DNA of 62,420 nucleotides from Gammaproteobacteria bacterium (GCA_018669845.1 JABHSO010000171.1:1-62420); one strand, 5' to 3'. Shown: positions 1 through 9,741, counted from the stretch's first letter. Made by a program: numbers and translations. Notes: generated by a model from the letters alone, not told the origin.

Positions 1-366
1 ACGCGGATCAGTCTTTAACCTACCACGCTTTTTAAATTAATTGAACAAACTTTAAGAAGCCTCGTATTGCTTTTTACGATGCAGATGAAAGTTTAACCAA
101 ATATTAATGATTGCTCTTTTCAATATTTCAAACACACTGACAGTAGAATTCAAAGGTCGTTGACCCTTGAATACATATTAGAGGGTAGACCTTTTTATTT
201 TTTCTTTGACCAGCCATTAATTATAACTCATTGAAAATATTGTATATTATTATATTTATGATTGAAGAAACCAATTAAATGGGTCAAGTACCTTTTTATT
301 TTTATTGAATATTGTTTTGAGGCTGTTACGCTAATTATCTGTAACTGAACGAAAGGATTCGTGCTC
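1..366. other. AT-rich region upstream of the integrase, no gene seen
   Basis: No convincing reading frame lies in these 366 bases. It holds a terminator-like hairpin (152-205). It also holds one GTTAAAC heptamer on the minus strand (91-97) that fits the integron core consensus GTTRRRY, in the orientation expected if cassettes extended leftward from attI. A seven-base match is weak on its own, and I found no second core or foldable attC site. Confidence 0.4.
152..205 (+). terminator. Rho-independent terminator-like hairpin
   Basis: AAAGGTC (152-158) pairs with GACCTTT (188-194), and inside it ACCCT (163-167) pairs with AGGGT (182-186). A T-rich run follows at 192-203. It would end a plus-strand transcript entering from left of the window and insulate the integrase from it. 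Confidence 0.55.
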
Positions 367-1350
367 ATGTCAAAAATTCCATCTCCATTTCTTGAATCAA
401 TTTCTCGCTTTATGCGCGTCCGTAGATATAGTAAACGGACAATAGACACTTATTTATACTGGATCAAGTATTTTATTGTTTATCATAAAAAACGACACCC
501 TTCTGAAATGCATGATATTGAAGTGGAGCAATTTTTAACATTTTTGGCTGTTGATCGAAGTGTATCTATCGCTACACAAAAAATTGCATTAAATGCATTA
601 GCTTTTCTATATAACAAATTTCTCGAAATTCCATTAGGTGATGTTAGCAAATTTAGACGATCGGTCAAACAGGCAAAGCTCCCTATAGTGCTCACCAGGG
701 CTGAAATAGCTAATTTATTTAATCAATTTAAAGGTATTCCACTACTTATTGCTTCAATGCTATATGGTTCTGGATTGAGGAGAATCGAATGTGCCAGGTT
801 GCGAGTCAAGGACCTTGATTTTGATCACCTTCAAGTACAAGTCTGGAATGGTAAAGGCTTTAAACACCGATTAACAACACTTGCTCCAGAGCTTGTACCA
901 AGGCTTAAAGATCAGATTGAACAGGTAAAACTAAACTTAAAGGAGGATAAATTAAATAAACAATATGCGGGAGTCTGGTTACCGAATGCTTTAGCTCGAA
1001 AATATCCTAAAGCCAGTTTGTCATCTAGCTGGCATTACCTGTTTCCTGCTACTCGATTAACATTTGAACCGGGTACTTTAAATTTACGCCGTCATCATGT
1101 AGATGAATCAGGCATTAATAAAGCTATTAAATTCGCTGCAATAAAAGCAGGAATCGAAAAACAGGTCTCAAGTCATACCCTTAGGCATTCATTCGCCACA
1201 CACTTATTAGAATCCGGTGCTGACATTCGAACGGTACAGGAACAGCTTGGGCATCAAGATGTAAAAATTACAGAAATTTATACCCATGTACTAAATCGTG
1301 GTGCCAGAGGTGTACGTAGCCCGTTTAGCGATTTAATCATAAGTAGTTGA
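367..1350 (+). CDS. intI: integron-type tyrosine recombinase (IntI family)
   Basis: Site-specific tyrosine recombinase of the integron-integrase branch, which recombines attI and folded single-stranded attC sites. Counting from the ATG at 367 (327 residues), the catalytic set is complete: R138 (GLRR), H270 and R273 (SHTLRHSF), H296 (LGHQ) and nucleophile Y305 (EIYTHV). The IntI-specific insertion that separates these enzymes from XerC/D is present at about residues 205-230 (LARKYP...WHYLFPA). The N-terminal SAM-like core-binding domain spans about 1-100. I chose ATG 367 over GTG 361 because AAAGGA at 352-357 is correctly spaced only for the former. No cassette array is visible; cassettes would be expected left of the window. 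Family call is confident; whether it belongs to a working integron is open. Confidence 0.88.
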   Translation: MSKIPSPFLESISRFMRVRRYSKRTIDTYLYWIKYFIVYHKKRHPSEMHDIEVEQFLTFLAVDRSVSIATQKIALNALAFLYNKFLEIPLGDVSKFRRSVKQAKLPIVLTRAEIANLFNQFKGIPLLIASMLYGSGLRRIECARLRVKDLDFDHLQVQVWNGKGFKHRLTTLAPELVPRLKDQIEQVKLNLKEDKLNKQYAGVWLPNALARKYPKASLSSSWHYLFPATRLTFEPGTLNLRRHHVDESGINKAIKFAAIKAGIEKQVSSHTLRHSFATHLLESGADIRTVQEQLGHQDVKITEIYTHVLNRGARGVRSPFSDLIISS

Positions 1351-1429
1351 GCAGAGTCGCATAAAAAATAATTTTTTTGCAACTTCATTGATAAAGTTGA
1401 GACAATCCAATTCTCTTTAATCCAATTTA

Positions 1430-1822
1430 TTATCTCGCTAAGTCCACTTGCTTTTCAATGCCACCAAAACCATGAACAGAATCCTTCACTCTAGCAGTAA
1501 CCTGCTTAATATTTGATAGGATATTGACACCACTCAGGGAGCGAGTAAAAGGCTGCTCATTGACATGTAGATGATATAAATCTCTGTTACCAAGAATAAA
1601 GCAACCTGGAACAACTACTATCCATTCTTCAGAATTTAATTATCCCAGCTTTAATAGGACATGATCAGAAATAGCAACTTTTCCAATAGCATGCATAGGA
1701 GAAGCCATTTTCAATAATTCGACTTCATCAGCTGTTAACCCAATTAATAAAGCCTGCTGTTTGAAATACTTGGCAACATAATTGCCTGTTTCATTACTGT
1801 CCTTATAAAGACGAAAAAATAT
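1430..1822 (-). pseudogene. decayed HD-GYP domain remnant
   Basis: Directly downstream of ugpC and in the same frame, the minus strand translates to the N-terminal half of an HD-GYP domain: ETGNYVAKYF, then EVELLKMASPMHAIGKVAIS and DHVLLKLG. The metal-binding HD of MHDIGK has become HA. The lysine expected after LLKLG is a stop (TAA, 1640-1642), after which LNSEEW continues the family pattern. The frame then runs open to a TAA at 1430 with about 60 residues I do not recognise, probably joined by a deletion. There is no start codon of its own, and the rest of the domain, including HHExxDGxGYP, is missing. An intact relative lies at 19040-20059. Confidence 0.75.
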
Positions 1823-2890
1823 TCAAGCCAGTGATTTACCTGTTTTCTTATCAAAAAAGTGAAAATTTTGTGGGGGAATTGAAGCATTGAGAATTTGTCC
1901 TTTTTGAGCATGAAGAGGCTCGGTTTGACGCACAACTATGCTGGTGCTGGTACCTTCCAGGTGAGTATGAATAATAGACTCCACACCCAGATTTTCTATG
2001 ACATCCACCACCAATTTTATCGTTCCCTGTTCGCTTAACTCGATATGCTCAGGACGAAATCCCAGAACAAACTCTTCTTCTGAGTGTTGAATTTTTTTTG
2101 TAATCGCTAAATTGATACCTTTAAGTGATACTTCATTACCATCTGCAGCAAAATGACTTTCGACAAAATTCATTGCCGGTGAACCAATAAATCCGGCTAC
2201 AAATTGTGTCGCGGGCTTTTCATACAACTCTGCTGGTGTGCCGATCTGCTCAGCATTACCATCATTCATCACAACCAGTCTATCTGCCATTGTCATGGCT
2301 TCAACCTGGTCATGAGTTACATACAAAGTCGTGGTATCCAGATCTGTCTGTAGATTTTTGATCATCAAACGCATCTGCACACGTAACTTGGCATCCAGGT
2401 TTGACAGTGGCTCATCGAATAAAAAGACTGTGGGCTTTCTGACAATGGCTCGTCCCATGGCGACACGTTGGCGCTGACCACCGGATAACTGCTTGGGTCT
2501 CCGGTCTAGCAAGTCTTCAATTTCGAGTAATTTGGCCGCATCATTTACACGTTGCTCTATTTCCTGTTTAGGCGTTCCGAGATTTTTCAGCCCGTAAGCC
2601 ATATTCTTATACACCGTCATATGCGGATAAAGCGCATAGTTCTGGAATACCATGGCGATATCCCGTTGTGAAGGCTCCAGTTCATTCACCTTACGCCCGG
2701 CAATATGAACCTCTCCACTGGTAATAGTTTCAAGCCCGGCCACCATACGTAACAAAGTTGATTTGCCGCATCCGGAAGGTCCAACTAGAACAATAAATTC
2801 CCCTTCTTCAACTTCCAGGTCAACACCATGAATCGCTTTGTAACCATTCGGGTAAGTTTTTTCTATGCCTTTCAGTATCACATGACTCAT
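1823..2890 (-). CDS. ugpC: sn-glycerol-3-phosphate ABC transporter ATP-binding protein
   Basis: ATPase of the UgpBAEC importer for sn-glycerol-3-phosphate and glycerophosphodiesters, on the cytoplasmic face of the inner membrane. It has 355 residues (E. coli UgpC has 356). The ABC domain covers about 1-235: Walker [10 protein letters not shown] near residue 37, signature [14 protein letters not shown] near 135, Walker B VFLFDEP near 155 and the switch histidine in YVTHDQ. A C-terminal TOBE/OB regulatory region follows to about 355. Last gene of ugpBAEC, 2 bp after ugpE. MalK-type ATPases are similar, but the permeases and binding protein upstream fit Ugp best. Confidence 0.93.
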   Translation of the reverse strand: MSHVILKGIEKTYPNGYKAIHGVDLEVEEGEFIVLVGPSGCGKSTLLRMVAGLETITSGEVHIAGRKVNELEPSQRDIAMVFQNYALYPHMTVYKNMAYGLKNLGTPKQEIEQRVNDAAKLLEIEDLLDRRPKQLSGGQRQRVAMGRAIVRKPTVFLFDEPLSNLDAKLRVQMRLMIKNLQTDLDTTTLYVTHDQVEAMTMADRLVVMNDGNAEQIGTPAELYEKPATQFVAGFIGSPAMNFVESHFAADGNEVSLKGINLAITKKIQHSEEEFVLGFRPEHIELSEQGTIKLVVDVIENLGVESIIHTHLEGTSTSIVVRQTEPLHAQKGQILNASIPPQNFHFFDKKTGKSLA

Positions 2891-2892
2891 AT

Positions 2893-3735
2893 TTATTTCT
2901 CTGTTTCGGTAAGACCTTTAACAAATAGTTTTTGCATCGTAATAACAACGATAACAGGCGGAATCATGGCCAGAAAAGCGGTCATCATAATATAGTGCCA
3001 CTGTGGCGTTTCTTCGAGTGCTTCCATCATTTGTTTAATGGCCATCACAATGGTGTACATACTTTTATCTGTTGTGATCAATAAAGGCCACAGGTATTGA
3101 TTCCAACCATAAATAAACAAAATGACAAACATAGCCGCTATGCTGGTTCGTGAAATCGGCAGTAGAATATCAAAGAAAAATCGCATTGGACCGGCACCAT
3201 CTATGCGCGCTGCTTCCAGCAATTCATCTGGCACTGAAAGAAAAGTCTGCCTGAACATAAAGGTCGCTGTTGCTGATGCTATCAACGGTATGCTCAACCC
3301 CCAGTAGCTATCCAGCATATTCAGTTTTGCGACCACTTCATAGGTAGGTAAAATCCGCACTTCAACGGGCAACATCAGGGTGATAAAAATCATCCAGAAA
3401 AATAACATGCGAAAGCGAAAATCAAAGTAAACAATGGCATAAGCCGACAGTAGTGAAATAGCAATTTTGCCAAATGCAATCATTAGCGCCATCACCAGAG
3501 AGTTAAACAACATAAGCCCCAGAGGGACTGAGTTACTGACACCCTGCCCCACGACATGTTTTAAATTTTCAAAAAATTGATCTCCTAAACCCAGAGGTAA
3601 AGGAACTTGCAAAAGGCGCGCTGCATCATGTGACGCCGCTACCAGAGTGATCCACACGGGGAACATGACAATAGCGATACCCGCCAATAACACGACGTGA
3701 GAAACAAATGTATCGATAGGGCGGTTTTCAATCAT
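2893..3735 (-). CDS. ugpE: sn-glycerol-3-phosphate ABC transporter permease UgpE
   Basis: Inner-membrane permease of the Ugp importer, 280 residues (E. coli 281), six predicted membrane segments. The EAA loop that docks on the ATPase is visible as [20 protein letters not shown] near residue 175. It starts 6 bp after the ugpA stop and ends 2 bp before ugpC, so the operon is tightly packed and probably translationally coupled. Pairs with UgpA to form the heterodimeric channel. Confidence 0.93.
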   Translation of the reverse strand: MIENRPIDTFVSHVVLLAGIAIVMFPVWITLVAASHDAARLLQVPLPLGLGDQFFENLKHVVGQGVSNSVPLGLMLFNSLVMALMIAFGKIAISLLSAYAIVYFDFRFRMLFFWMIFITLMLPVEVRILPTYEVVAKLNMLDSYWGLSIPLIASATATFMFRQTFLSVPDELLEAARIDGAGPMRFFFDILLPISRTSIAAMFVILFIYGWNQYLWPLLITTDKSMYTIVMAIKQMMEALEETPQWHYIMMTAFLAMIPPVIVVITMQKLFVKGLTETEK

Positions 3736-3741
3736 AAGAGC

Positions 3742-4626
3742 TTAATACTCAACCTTACGTTCAATATATTTAAATTGAAAAGTTGTCAGTGCAATAACAA
3801 CCACCATCAAAATGACTGATTGTGCAGCAGATCCTCCAAGATCAAGTCCTACAAAACCATCATTGAAAACTTTATAAACCAGAATTTCTGTCGACTTTGC
3901 TGGACCACCTTTTGTAACCACATGAATAATGCCAAAGGTTTCAAAAAAGGAGTAAACCACATTAATCACCAACAGAAAAAAAGTGGTGGGTGTGATGAGT
4001 GGGAAAATAATTGTCCAGAATCGCTTAACCGGACTGGCTCCATCGATGGCTGCAGCCTCGATCAGAGACTTGGGAATTGCTTGCATAGCTGCCAGAAAAA
4101 ATAGAAAGTTGTAGCTCACCTGTTTCCATGCAGCTGCTACTATGACCAGGAACATAGCCTGATCACCTTTTAGCTGATGATTCCATTCGTAGCCCATAGC
4201 ATTTAAAGAAGTCGAGATAATGCCGGTGGTAGGATAAAATAAAAAGACCCACAGTGCTCCAGCAACAACCGGGGCAACCGCATAAGGCCAGATCAGCAGA
4301 GTACGATAAATGCCTGTTCCTTTTATGACTCGATCAGCCATAGCAGCCAGTACCAGAGAGAAGCTTAGCGACAACGCTGCAACCATGCCTGAAAAAAATA
4401 TTGTTCGGCCAAATGCGTTTATATAGTGTTCATCTTCAAACAGTTCTTTAAAATTATCTATCCAGACAAATTCAGAGCTGAGTCCAAAAGCATCTTCCAG
4501 TAATAACGATTGGTAAAGCGCCTGACTCGCAGGCCAGATAAAAAAAACAACAGTAATAATGATCTGCGGGGCAACCAGCAAATAGGGCAAAGCTGAGGAT
4601 TTAAAATGAACCTGTTTTAATAACAT
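3742..4626 (-). CDS. ugpA: sn-glycerol-3-phosphate ABC transporter permease UgpA
   Basis: Inner-membrane permease of the Ugp importer, 294 residues (E. coli 295), with six hydrophobic segments and the EAA docking loop [20 protein letters not shown] near residue 190. Second gene of ugpBAEC. A strong hairpin lies between it and ugpB, compatible with lower expression of the membrane genes than of the binding protein. Confidence 0.93.
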   Translation of the reverse strand: MLLKQVHFKSSALPYLLVAPQIIITVVFFIWPASQALYQSLLLEDAFGLSSEFVWIDNFKELFEDEHYINAFGRTIFFSGMVAALSLSFSLVLAAMADRVIKGTGIYRTLLIWPYAVAPVVAGALWVFLFYPTTGIISTSLNAMGYEWNHQLKGDQAMFLVIVAAAWKQVSYNFLFFLAAMQAIPKSLIEAAAIDGASPVKRFWTIIFPLITPTTFFLLVINVVYSFFETFGIIHVVTKGGPAKSTEILVYKVFNDGFVGLDLGGSAAQSVILMVVVIALTTFQFKYIERKVEY

Positions 4627-4646
4627 GATTTAATCAGAAGGTTAAT

Positions 4647-4671
4647 GCAGGGCAAGAGAGACATGCCCTGC
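4647..4671 (-). promoter_or_regulatory. intercistronic stem-loop between ugpB and ugpA
   Basis: GCAGGGCA (4647-4654) and TGCCCTGC (4664-4671) form a perfect 8-bp stem with a 9-nt loop and no T run after it. Placed just after the binding-protein gene, it probably stabilises the ugpB mRNA end or attenuates read-through into ugpAEC, as known for other binding-protein operons. The function is inferred. Confidence 0.55.
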
Positions 4672-4699
4672 TTATATCAATCCCTTCTTTTATCAATAA

Positions 4700-6019
4700 T
4701 TAACGATTAGCTTTTTCAAATTTACGCAATAGTTTGTTACCGCGTTTAACCATTTCATCCGTAGCTTTTTTGGCACTTTTTGAACCATTCCAGATCGCTT
4801 CCATTTCCTCATTGAAAACATCACGTACCTGTACAAAGTTACCAAAACGAACACCGCGTGAATTAGCCGTAGGCGTATTCAAACTAAGCTGCTTGATTGC
4901 GGTATCAGTACCGGGGTTAGAGTTATAAAATCCCTGCTTTTTACTGAGCTCATAGGCAGCAACCGTAATTGGCACATAACCCGTTTCCTGATGCCACCAG
5001 GCTTGTACTTCAGGAGATGACAGGTAAGTCATAAACTTTGCGACGCCTTTGTAGTCATTTTTAGGATGCCCCTTAAGCGCCCATAAAGTTGCTCCACCAA
5101 TAATGGAATTTTGTGGCTTGCTGATTACATCAGGGTAGTAAGGAAGCATGGTTTGTCCAAATTCGAATTTAGCCTGCTTTTTGATGGAACCATAGTAGGC
5201 CGATGAATTCATCCACATGCCACATTCACCATTTACAAATTTAGGCAGGCTATCACCACGGCGTCCACCATAATCAAAGATTTTACTCTTTTGCCAATTA
5301 CCTAAACTCTCCATGTGCTTCACAAGTGCTTTGTTGTTGAAATTAAATTCAGTATCAAATCCTGCAAAGCCATTCTGTTTTGTGCCAGAAGGCAGGTTAT
5401 GCCACGCATTGAAGTTTTCAACCATGACCCAGGATTGCCAGCCAAAGCTGAAACCACATTTCATGCCTGATGCCTGAAGCTTTTTAGAAGCGGCCTCTAC
5501 CTGAGGCCAGGTTTCAGGAACCTGGTTAATACCTGCTTTAGCAAAAGCATCTTTGTTATACCATAATACTGGAGTAGAACTGTTAAAGGGCATTGAAAGC
5601 AATGTGCCATCAGGTTTCTGGTAATAACTGATAACAGCAGGTAAGTAATCTGATTTATCAAAAGGCTCTCCACTGGCACGCATCAAATCTTCAACCGGAT
5701 AAACAGCACCTTTAGCTGCCATCATTGTTGCGGTACCAACTTCAAAAACCTGCACGATATGAGGCTGTTTTTTGGCACGAAAAGCTGCAACAGCAGCAGT
5801 CATGGTTTCGGTGTAATTACCTTTATTGACAGGTACGATTTTAAATTCATTTTGTGTTGCATTGAAGTCATTGGATATTTTCTCAACTCGTTCACCATTT
5901 ACTCCACCCATAGCATGCCACCATTGAATTTCGGTTTGTGCAAGAGCGGCTGAGCCAAAAGGTAAGGTTAAAGCGACGGCAATAGAAAGCCTTTTAAATC
6001 GGGTGGAAAGTTTGATCAT
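4700..6019 (-). CDS. ugpB: sn-glycerol-3-phosphate-binding periplasmic protein
   Basis: Periplasmic solute-binding protein of the Ugp importer. The ATG at 6019 is preceded by AGGAGAAACACC and gives 439 residues (E. coli 438); the longer upstream frame lacks a comparable ribosome site. A signal peptide spans about 1-27 with cleavage after ALA. The mature protein opens with the family pattern IQWWHAMGG and is a type-1 extracellular solute-binding protein. First gene of ugpBAEC. In E. coli this operon is controlled by PhoB and CRP; I could not identify a convincing Pho box upstream. Two glycerophosphodiesterases elsewhere in the window could act on the imported diesters. Confidence 0.93.
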   Translation of the reverse strand: MIKLSTRFKRLSIAVALTLPFGSAALAQTEIQWWHAMGGVNGERVEKISNDFNATQNEFKIVPVNKGNYTETMTAAVAAFRAKKQPHIVQVFEVGTATMMAAKGAVYPVEDLMRASGEPFDKSDYLPAVISYYQKPDGTLLSMPFNSSTPVLWYNKDAFAKAGINQVPETWPQVEAASKKLQASGMKCGFSFGWQSWVMVENFNAWHNLPSGTKQNGFAGFDTEFNFNNKALVKHMESLGNWQKSKIFDYGGRRGDSLPKFVNGECGMWMNSSAYYGSIKKQAKFEFGQTMLPYYPDVISKPQNSIIGGATLWALKGHPKNDYKGVAKFMTYLSSPEVQAWWHQETGYVPITVAAYELSKKQGFYNSNPGTDTAIKQLSLNTPTANSRGVRFGNFVQVRDVFNEEMEAIWNGSKSAKKATDEMVKRGNKLLRKFEKANR

Positions 6020-6209
6020 GGTGTTTCTCCTGTGAGGATTATTGTTTTTAGACCTGAATCCGTTTTTCAACCACACTCGGAGCAGGTATTAGCATCAATA
6101 CTACTCCACTAAAATTTGTTGGCAAGACAAACTTTTGAAGTTCTGACTTGTCACTATTTCAACAGTAATTTATTATATCTATATAAATTTTTCCTGTGGT
6201 TAAACCCTA

Positions 6210-6827
6210 ATGACTTTCGAGAGCGGGCTGGCTTTTTTCATCGCCATTATCATCTTTGCAATCACTCCTGGACCCGGTGTATTTGCCCTTCTTGCCAGGG
6301 CAATGACTCAGGGCGCAATGTCGTGTTTTTCGATGTCTCTGGGTATGGCGATAAGTGATATTATTTATCTTGTTCTTGCCTGCTTTGGACTGGCTGTCAT
6401 TGCTGAACACTGGGGAGGCGTTTTTACTGTTATTAGAATAATAGGTGCACTCTATCTGATTTACCTCGGGTGGAAAATGTGGAAAGACCGTTCACATTTA
6501 ACCAGTGAATCTCAAACGACAGCAAAGCAGTCTGAGTTCATGAGTTTCATTCAGGGCTTTTTGATTTCTGCTTCTAACCCTAAAGTCATCCTGTTTTATA
6601 TTGCTTTTCTACCCACCTTTATGGATTTGAGTGCCTTGTCTAATAATGATATTGCAGTTGCTTCTTTGCTTTGTCTGGTTGGACTAATGATTGGTTTAAT
6701 GGCTATAGCTTTTAGTGCTTCCTGGGCCAGGCGTTATTTTCGCTCTGAACGTGCAATGACCGGACTAAATCGGGTTGCCGGATCTATCATGATGTCAGCC
6801 GGTGTGTTTATAGGAACCAGAACGTAG
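6210..6827 (+). CDS. LysE/RhtB family amino-acid exporter
   Basis: Small inner-membrane exporter of the LysE/RhtB superfamily, which expels amino acids such as homoserine, threonine or lysine. It has 205 residues and about six hydrophobic segments. The family hallmark TPGPGVFALLARAMTQGA lies near residues 19-36, followed by GALYLIYLGWKMW and a central SNPKVILFYIAFLP. It stands alone between the divergent ugp operon and the UbiM-like gene. The substrate cannot be told from sequence. Confidence 0.87.
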   Translation: MTFESGLAFFIAIIIFAITPGPGVFALLARAMTQGAMSCFSMSLGMAISDIIYLVLACFGLAVIAEHWGGVFTVIRIIGALYLIYLGWKMWKDRSHLTSESQTTAKQSEFMSFIQGFLISASNPKVILFYIAFLPTFMDLSALSNNDIAVASLLCLVGLMIGLMAIAFSASWARRYFRSERAMTGLNRVAGSIMMSAGVFIGTRT

Positions 6828-6976
6828 TAGCTTAACTTCTGCATGATTAACCCATTCACGAATTATTCTCTCCTCTTTCATGTATATCAGAAGTATACTT
6901 CAAATTATTGATTTGGCTCTAATGCCTCTATTATGACAAACACATGACCTTTGCCTTTTTATAGTCCGGAGATATT

Positions 6977-8209
6977 ATGGATTACGATATAGCTATCATT
7001 GGAGCAGGACCCGCTGGTTTGAGCTTTGCCTGCTCTCTTCGTGATAGCGGACTCAACATCGTTATCATCGAAAAATTATCGCGCAAAGAACTGGCCGATC
7101 CTCCTGTCGATGGACGCGATATTGCGCTTACTCATCTATCCCGCAAATTGATGCAACAACACGGTAGCTGGCAGCAAGTGGGCGATGACAATATCTCTCC
7201 CATTCAACGAGCTGAAGTTATTGATGGCGATTCTCCCTATACCCTCAGCTTTAATACGCCCGACGATGGTACCGATGCGCTTGGATTTTTGATTTCCAAT
7301 CATTTAATTCGTAAAGCCATCTTTGCAAAGTTTGAAACTTTACAGAATGTCACCTTGATGGATGAGCAGGAAGTCACCTTGATGGATGAGCAGGAAGTCA
7401 CTGCGGTGAATACCAATGATGACTGTGGAACCATCCTGTTAGCATCTGGTGAAACCCTGACTGCATCACTGGTTATTGCAGCCGATACCCGGTTTTCATC
7501 TACCCGGCGACAAATGGGCATCTCTACTGACTCTCACGATTTTGGCCGAACCGCTATCGTTGGCTGGATGGAGCATGAGTTAAGCCATGAACATACCGCA
7601 TTTGAATGTTTTCATTACGGCCGAACACTAGCCATTTTGCCCATGCCCGGCAATATTTCTTCAGCGGTTATCACCGTGCCGTCAAATCAGGCCAATGAAG
7701 TTCTAAGCATGGGAGATGAAGCTTTTAATGCCGACATCGAACAGCGCCTGCATGGTCGACTGGGTAAAATGAAACAGGTAGGACAAAGGTACAGTTACCC
7801 GCTAGTTGGGGTACACGCCAACCGGTTTGTCACTAACCGTTTCGCTTTAATTGGAGATGCTGCTGTCGGCATGCATCCGGTGACAGCACATGGTTTTAAC
7901 CTGGGATTAAGCGGTCAGGATTTATTAGCTACAGAAATTCTGGGCGCTCAGGCAAAGGGTGAGGATATATGGAACCCGGCACTGCTGCAGCGTTATCAGC
8001 AACATCACATGCTCGCCACAAGACCTCTGTATCATGGCACCAATGCCATTGTCGGCCTGTTTACCAATGACAGCTTCCCGGTGACTTTATTACGTTCAGC
8101 AGCTTTACGTCTGAGTAATAATTTACCGCCAGTGAAATGGGCTATCCAGCAAAAATTAATGGCCAAAAATCATTTAAAGAATTTTTTACCACCTTTTTTT
8201 GGGAAGTAA
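6977..8209 (+). CDS. UbiM-like FAD-dependent ubiquinone-biosynthesis hydroxylase
   Basis: Class A flavoprotein monooxygenase of the UbiH/UbiF/UbiM superfamily, likely hydroxylating a ring position of a ubiquinone precursor. The 410 residues show the N-terminal FAD motif GAGPAGLSFA (about 9-18), the DGRDIALTH segment near 48-56, and the FAD ribityl motif ALIGDAAVGMHPVTAHGFNLGL near 293-314. Overall it resembles the UbiM branch most. An 8-residue unit (TLMDEQEV) is repeated in tandem near residues 125-140 by an exact 24-bp duplication. A good ribosome site (CCGGAGATATT) precedes the ATG. UbiF or UbiH is the alternative assignment. Confidence 0.8.
   Translation: MDYDIAIIGAGPAGLSFACSLRDSGLNIVIIEKLSRKELADPPVDGRDIALTHLSRKLMQQHGSWQQVGDDNISPIQRAEVIDGDSPYTLSFNTPDDGTDALGFLISNHLIRKAIFAKFETLQNVTLMDEQEVTLMDEQEVTAVNTNDDCGTILLASGETLTASLVIAADTRFSSTRRQMGISTDSHDFGRTAIVGWMEHELSHEHTAFECFHYGRTLAILPMPGNISSAVITVPSNQANEVLSMGDEAFNADIEQRLHGRLGKMKQVGQRYSYPLVGVHANRFVTNRFALIGDAAVGMHPVTAHGFNLGLSGQDLLATEILGAQAKGEDIWNPALLQRYQQHHMLATRPLYHGTNAIVGLFTNDSFPVTLLRSAALRLSNNLPPVKWAIQQKLMAKNHLKNFLPPFFGK
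7349..7396 (+). repeat. exact 24-bp in-frame tandem duplication
   Basis: The 24-nt unit at 7349-7372 is repeated without change at 7373-7396, followed by a partial third start (GTCACT). It adds eight residues to the UbiM-like protein without breaking the frame. Identity down to silent positions implies a recent event. Confidence 0.95.
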
Positions 8210-8224
8210 GAAAGTCAAAAGCGA

Positions 8225-8411
8225 TTCACCACGAAGGCACGAAGCACACGAAGAAAAACCTTTTATATTTCAGTTAATATTACAAACTGTTCATTGCCTT
8301 ATTTTGAATAAGCTAAATGTCATATAGTTATTTACCTTCGTGTTCTTCGTGCCTCGACAATTGCTCCTGCATTGTTCTACCTACAGGCATCCTGCCTTAG
8401 TTCGTGGTGAA
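8225..8411. repeat. inverted repeat of the TTCACCACGAAGGCACGAAG type with a nested insert
   Basis: The left arm (8225-8256) has the phased CACGAAG pattern, and the right arm (8335-8354 plus 8401-8411) is its reverse complement. The right arm is interrupted by about 43 bp flanked by TGCCT at 8350-8354 and 8393-8397, as if a second small element had inserted. The two arms enclose about 80 bp of AT-rich non-coding DNA between two convergent genes. Similar CACGAAG palindromes are scattered in many proteobacterial genomes. Confidence 0.7.
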
Positions 8412-8421
8412 ATTTTTTTAA

Positions 8422-9591
8422 TTAACACTTCGTCTTTTGTTTGCGGTTAATTAACCCATAGATAAACAACCCCACCAGTAATCCCCAGAAAGCACTGCCA
8501 ATAGACAGCAGACTCATTCCTGAAGCAGTGATAGCAAATGTCAGGATTGATGCTTCACGTAAACTTTCATCAGAAAGTGCATTATTTAAACTATTGGCAA
8601 TGGTGCCTAACAAAGCCAACCCGGCGATAGCCATGATCAGCTCCACCGGAAAAGCAGAAAGCAATACCGTAACACTGGCCCCGAATAACCCAGCAATGAT
8701 ATAAAAAACACCCGCCCAGATAGCTGCCAGATAACGCCGGCTTTTATCCGGATCTACATCTTTTCCCATACAGATTGCGGCAGTAATAGCCGCAAGATTA
8801 AAGGCAAACCCGCCAAAGGGAGCCAATAGCATTCCCGTAAAACCTGTCCAGCCTATTAATGGTGAAGCCGGAGTTTGATAACCGTGGCTACGTAATACCG
8901 CAATGCCGGGAACATTTTGCGAGGCCATAGTCACTACAAATAGCGGTATACCCACGCCGATTAAGGTAGTTATCGAAAACACCGGCATCACAAATACCGG
9001 TCTGGTAAATGATGGTTCCAGATGAATGGGTTGAATGCTTCCCATCAAGCTGGCCACAATAACTCCACTCATAAAGGTGAGAGGAATAGCATAACGCGGC
9101 AATAAGTGTTTGCCAGTGATGTACACGACTAGCATTAAACCCACTAATGGAAAATCACTTTCCATGGCTACAAAAACATCCAGCCCGAAACGTAATAACA
9201 CCCCTGCCAACATAGCGGATGCCAAAGCCTGAGGCACTAACTTCATAATATGATCAAACCAGCCAGTGACACCACAGAGAGTAATAAGTGCAGAGCTGAA
9301 TAAAAATGCAGCAATAGCTTCATTCATTGGAATGCCCGGTAAACTGGTGACCAGCAACGCTGCACCCGGCGTGCTCCATGCAATCATCACCGGGTTTTTA
9401 TAGTACATCGATAAACTGATTCCACTGATACCCATGCCCAGTCCTAAAGCCCATAGCCAGGAACTGATTTGTTCAGGTGTCGCTCCACCCGCTGCAGCTG
9501 CCTGAAAGACAATGGCAGCAGCACTGGTATAACCCACGAGCACAGCTACAAACCCTGATGTGATATGAGGTAATGATAAATATTTAAACAT
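8422..9591 (-). CDS. BenE/YdcO family benzoate:H+ symporter-like protein
   Basis: Multi-pass inner-membrane transporter of the BenE family. It has 389 residues (E. coli YdcO 391) and about 12 hydrophobic segments. Family signatures include the N-terminal SGFVAVLVGYTSAAAIVFQA, NPVMIAWSTPGAALL near residue 66, and PFGGFAFNLAAITAAICMG near 257. BenE carries benzoate in Acinetobacter, but no aromatic catabolic gene is nearby and the substrate of most homologues is unknown. Confidence 0.88.
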   Translation of the reverse strand: MFKYLSLPHITSGFVAVLVGYTSAAAIVFQAAAAGGATPEQISSWLWALGLGMGISGISLSMYYKNPVMIAWSTPGAALLVTSLPGIPMNEAIAAFLFSSALITLCGVTGWFDHIMKLVPQALASAMLAGVLLRFGLDVFVAMESDFPLVGLMLVVYITGKHLLPRYAIPLTFMSGVIVASLMGSIQPIHLEPSFTRPVFVMPVFSITTLIGVGIPLFVVTMASQNVPGIAVLRSHGYQTPASPLIGWTGFTGMLLAPFGGFAFNLAAITAAICMGKDVDPDKSRRYLAAIWAGVFYIIAGLFGASVTVLLSAFPVELIMAIAGLALLGTIANSLNNALSDESLREASILTFAITASGMSLLSIGSAFWGLLVGLFIYGLINRKQKTKC

Positions 9592-9741
9592 GTTTATATT
9601 TTTTAATTATTGTCTGAAGATCATTCTAAAGCTTTATTTGAAAAGGTTTCTTAATAATAAGTTATCGAAAATTTAATCCATGTTAACCAGTTGAAAATAT
9701 AACTGTTTTTTATGTTAAAACTTGAGAGAATCCTCCGTTTT

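Noticed and set aside
91..97. GTTAAAC on the minus strand as attI core site
   Set aside because: Too short a match and no second core or foldable attC found; kept only as a remark.
6020..6209. Possible Pho box upstream of ugpB (TTGTCAC-like half site)
   Set aside because: Second half site does not match and spacing is wrong, so not reported as an operator.
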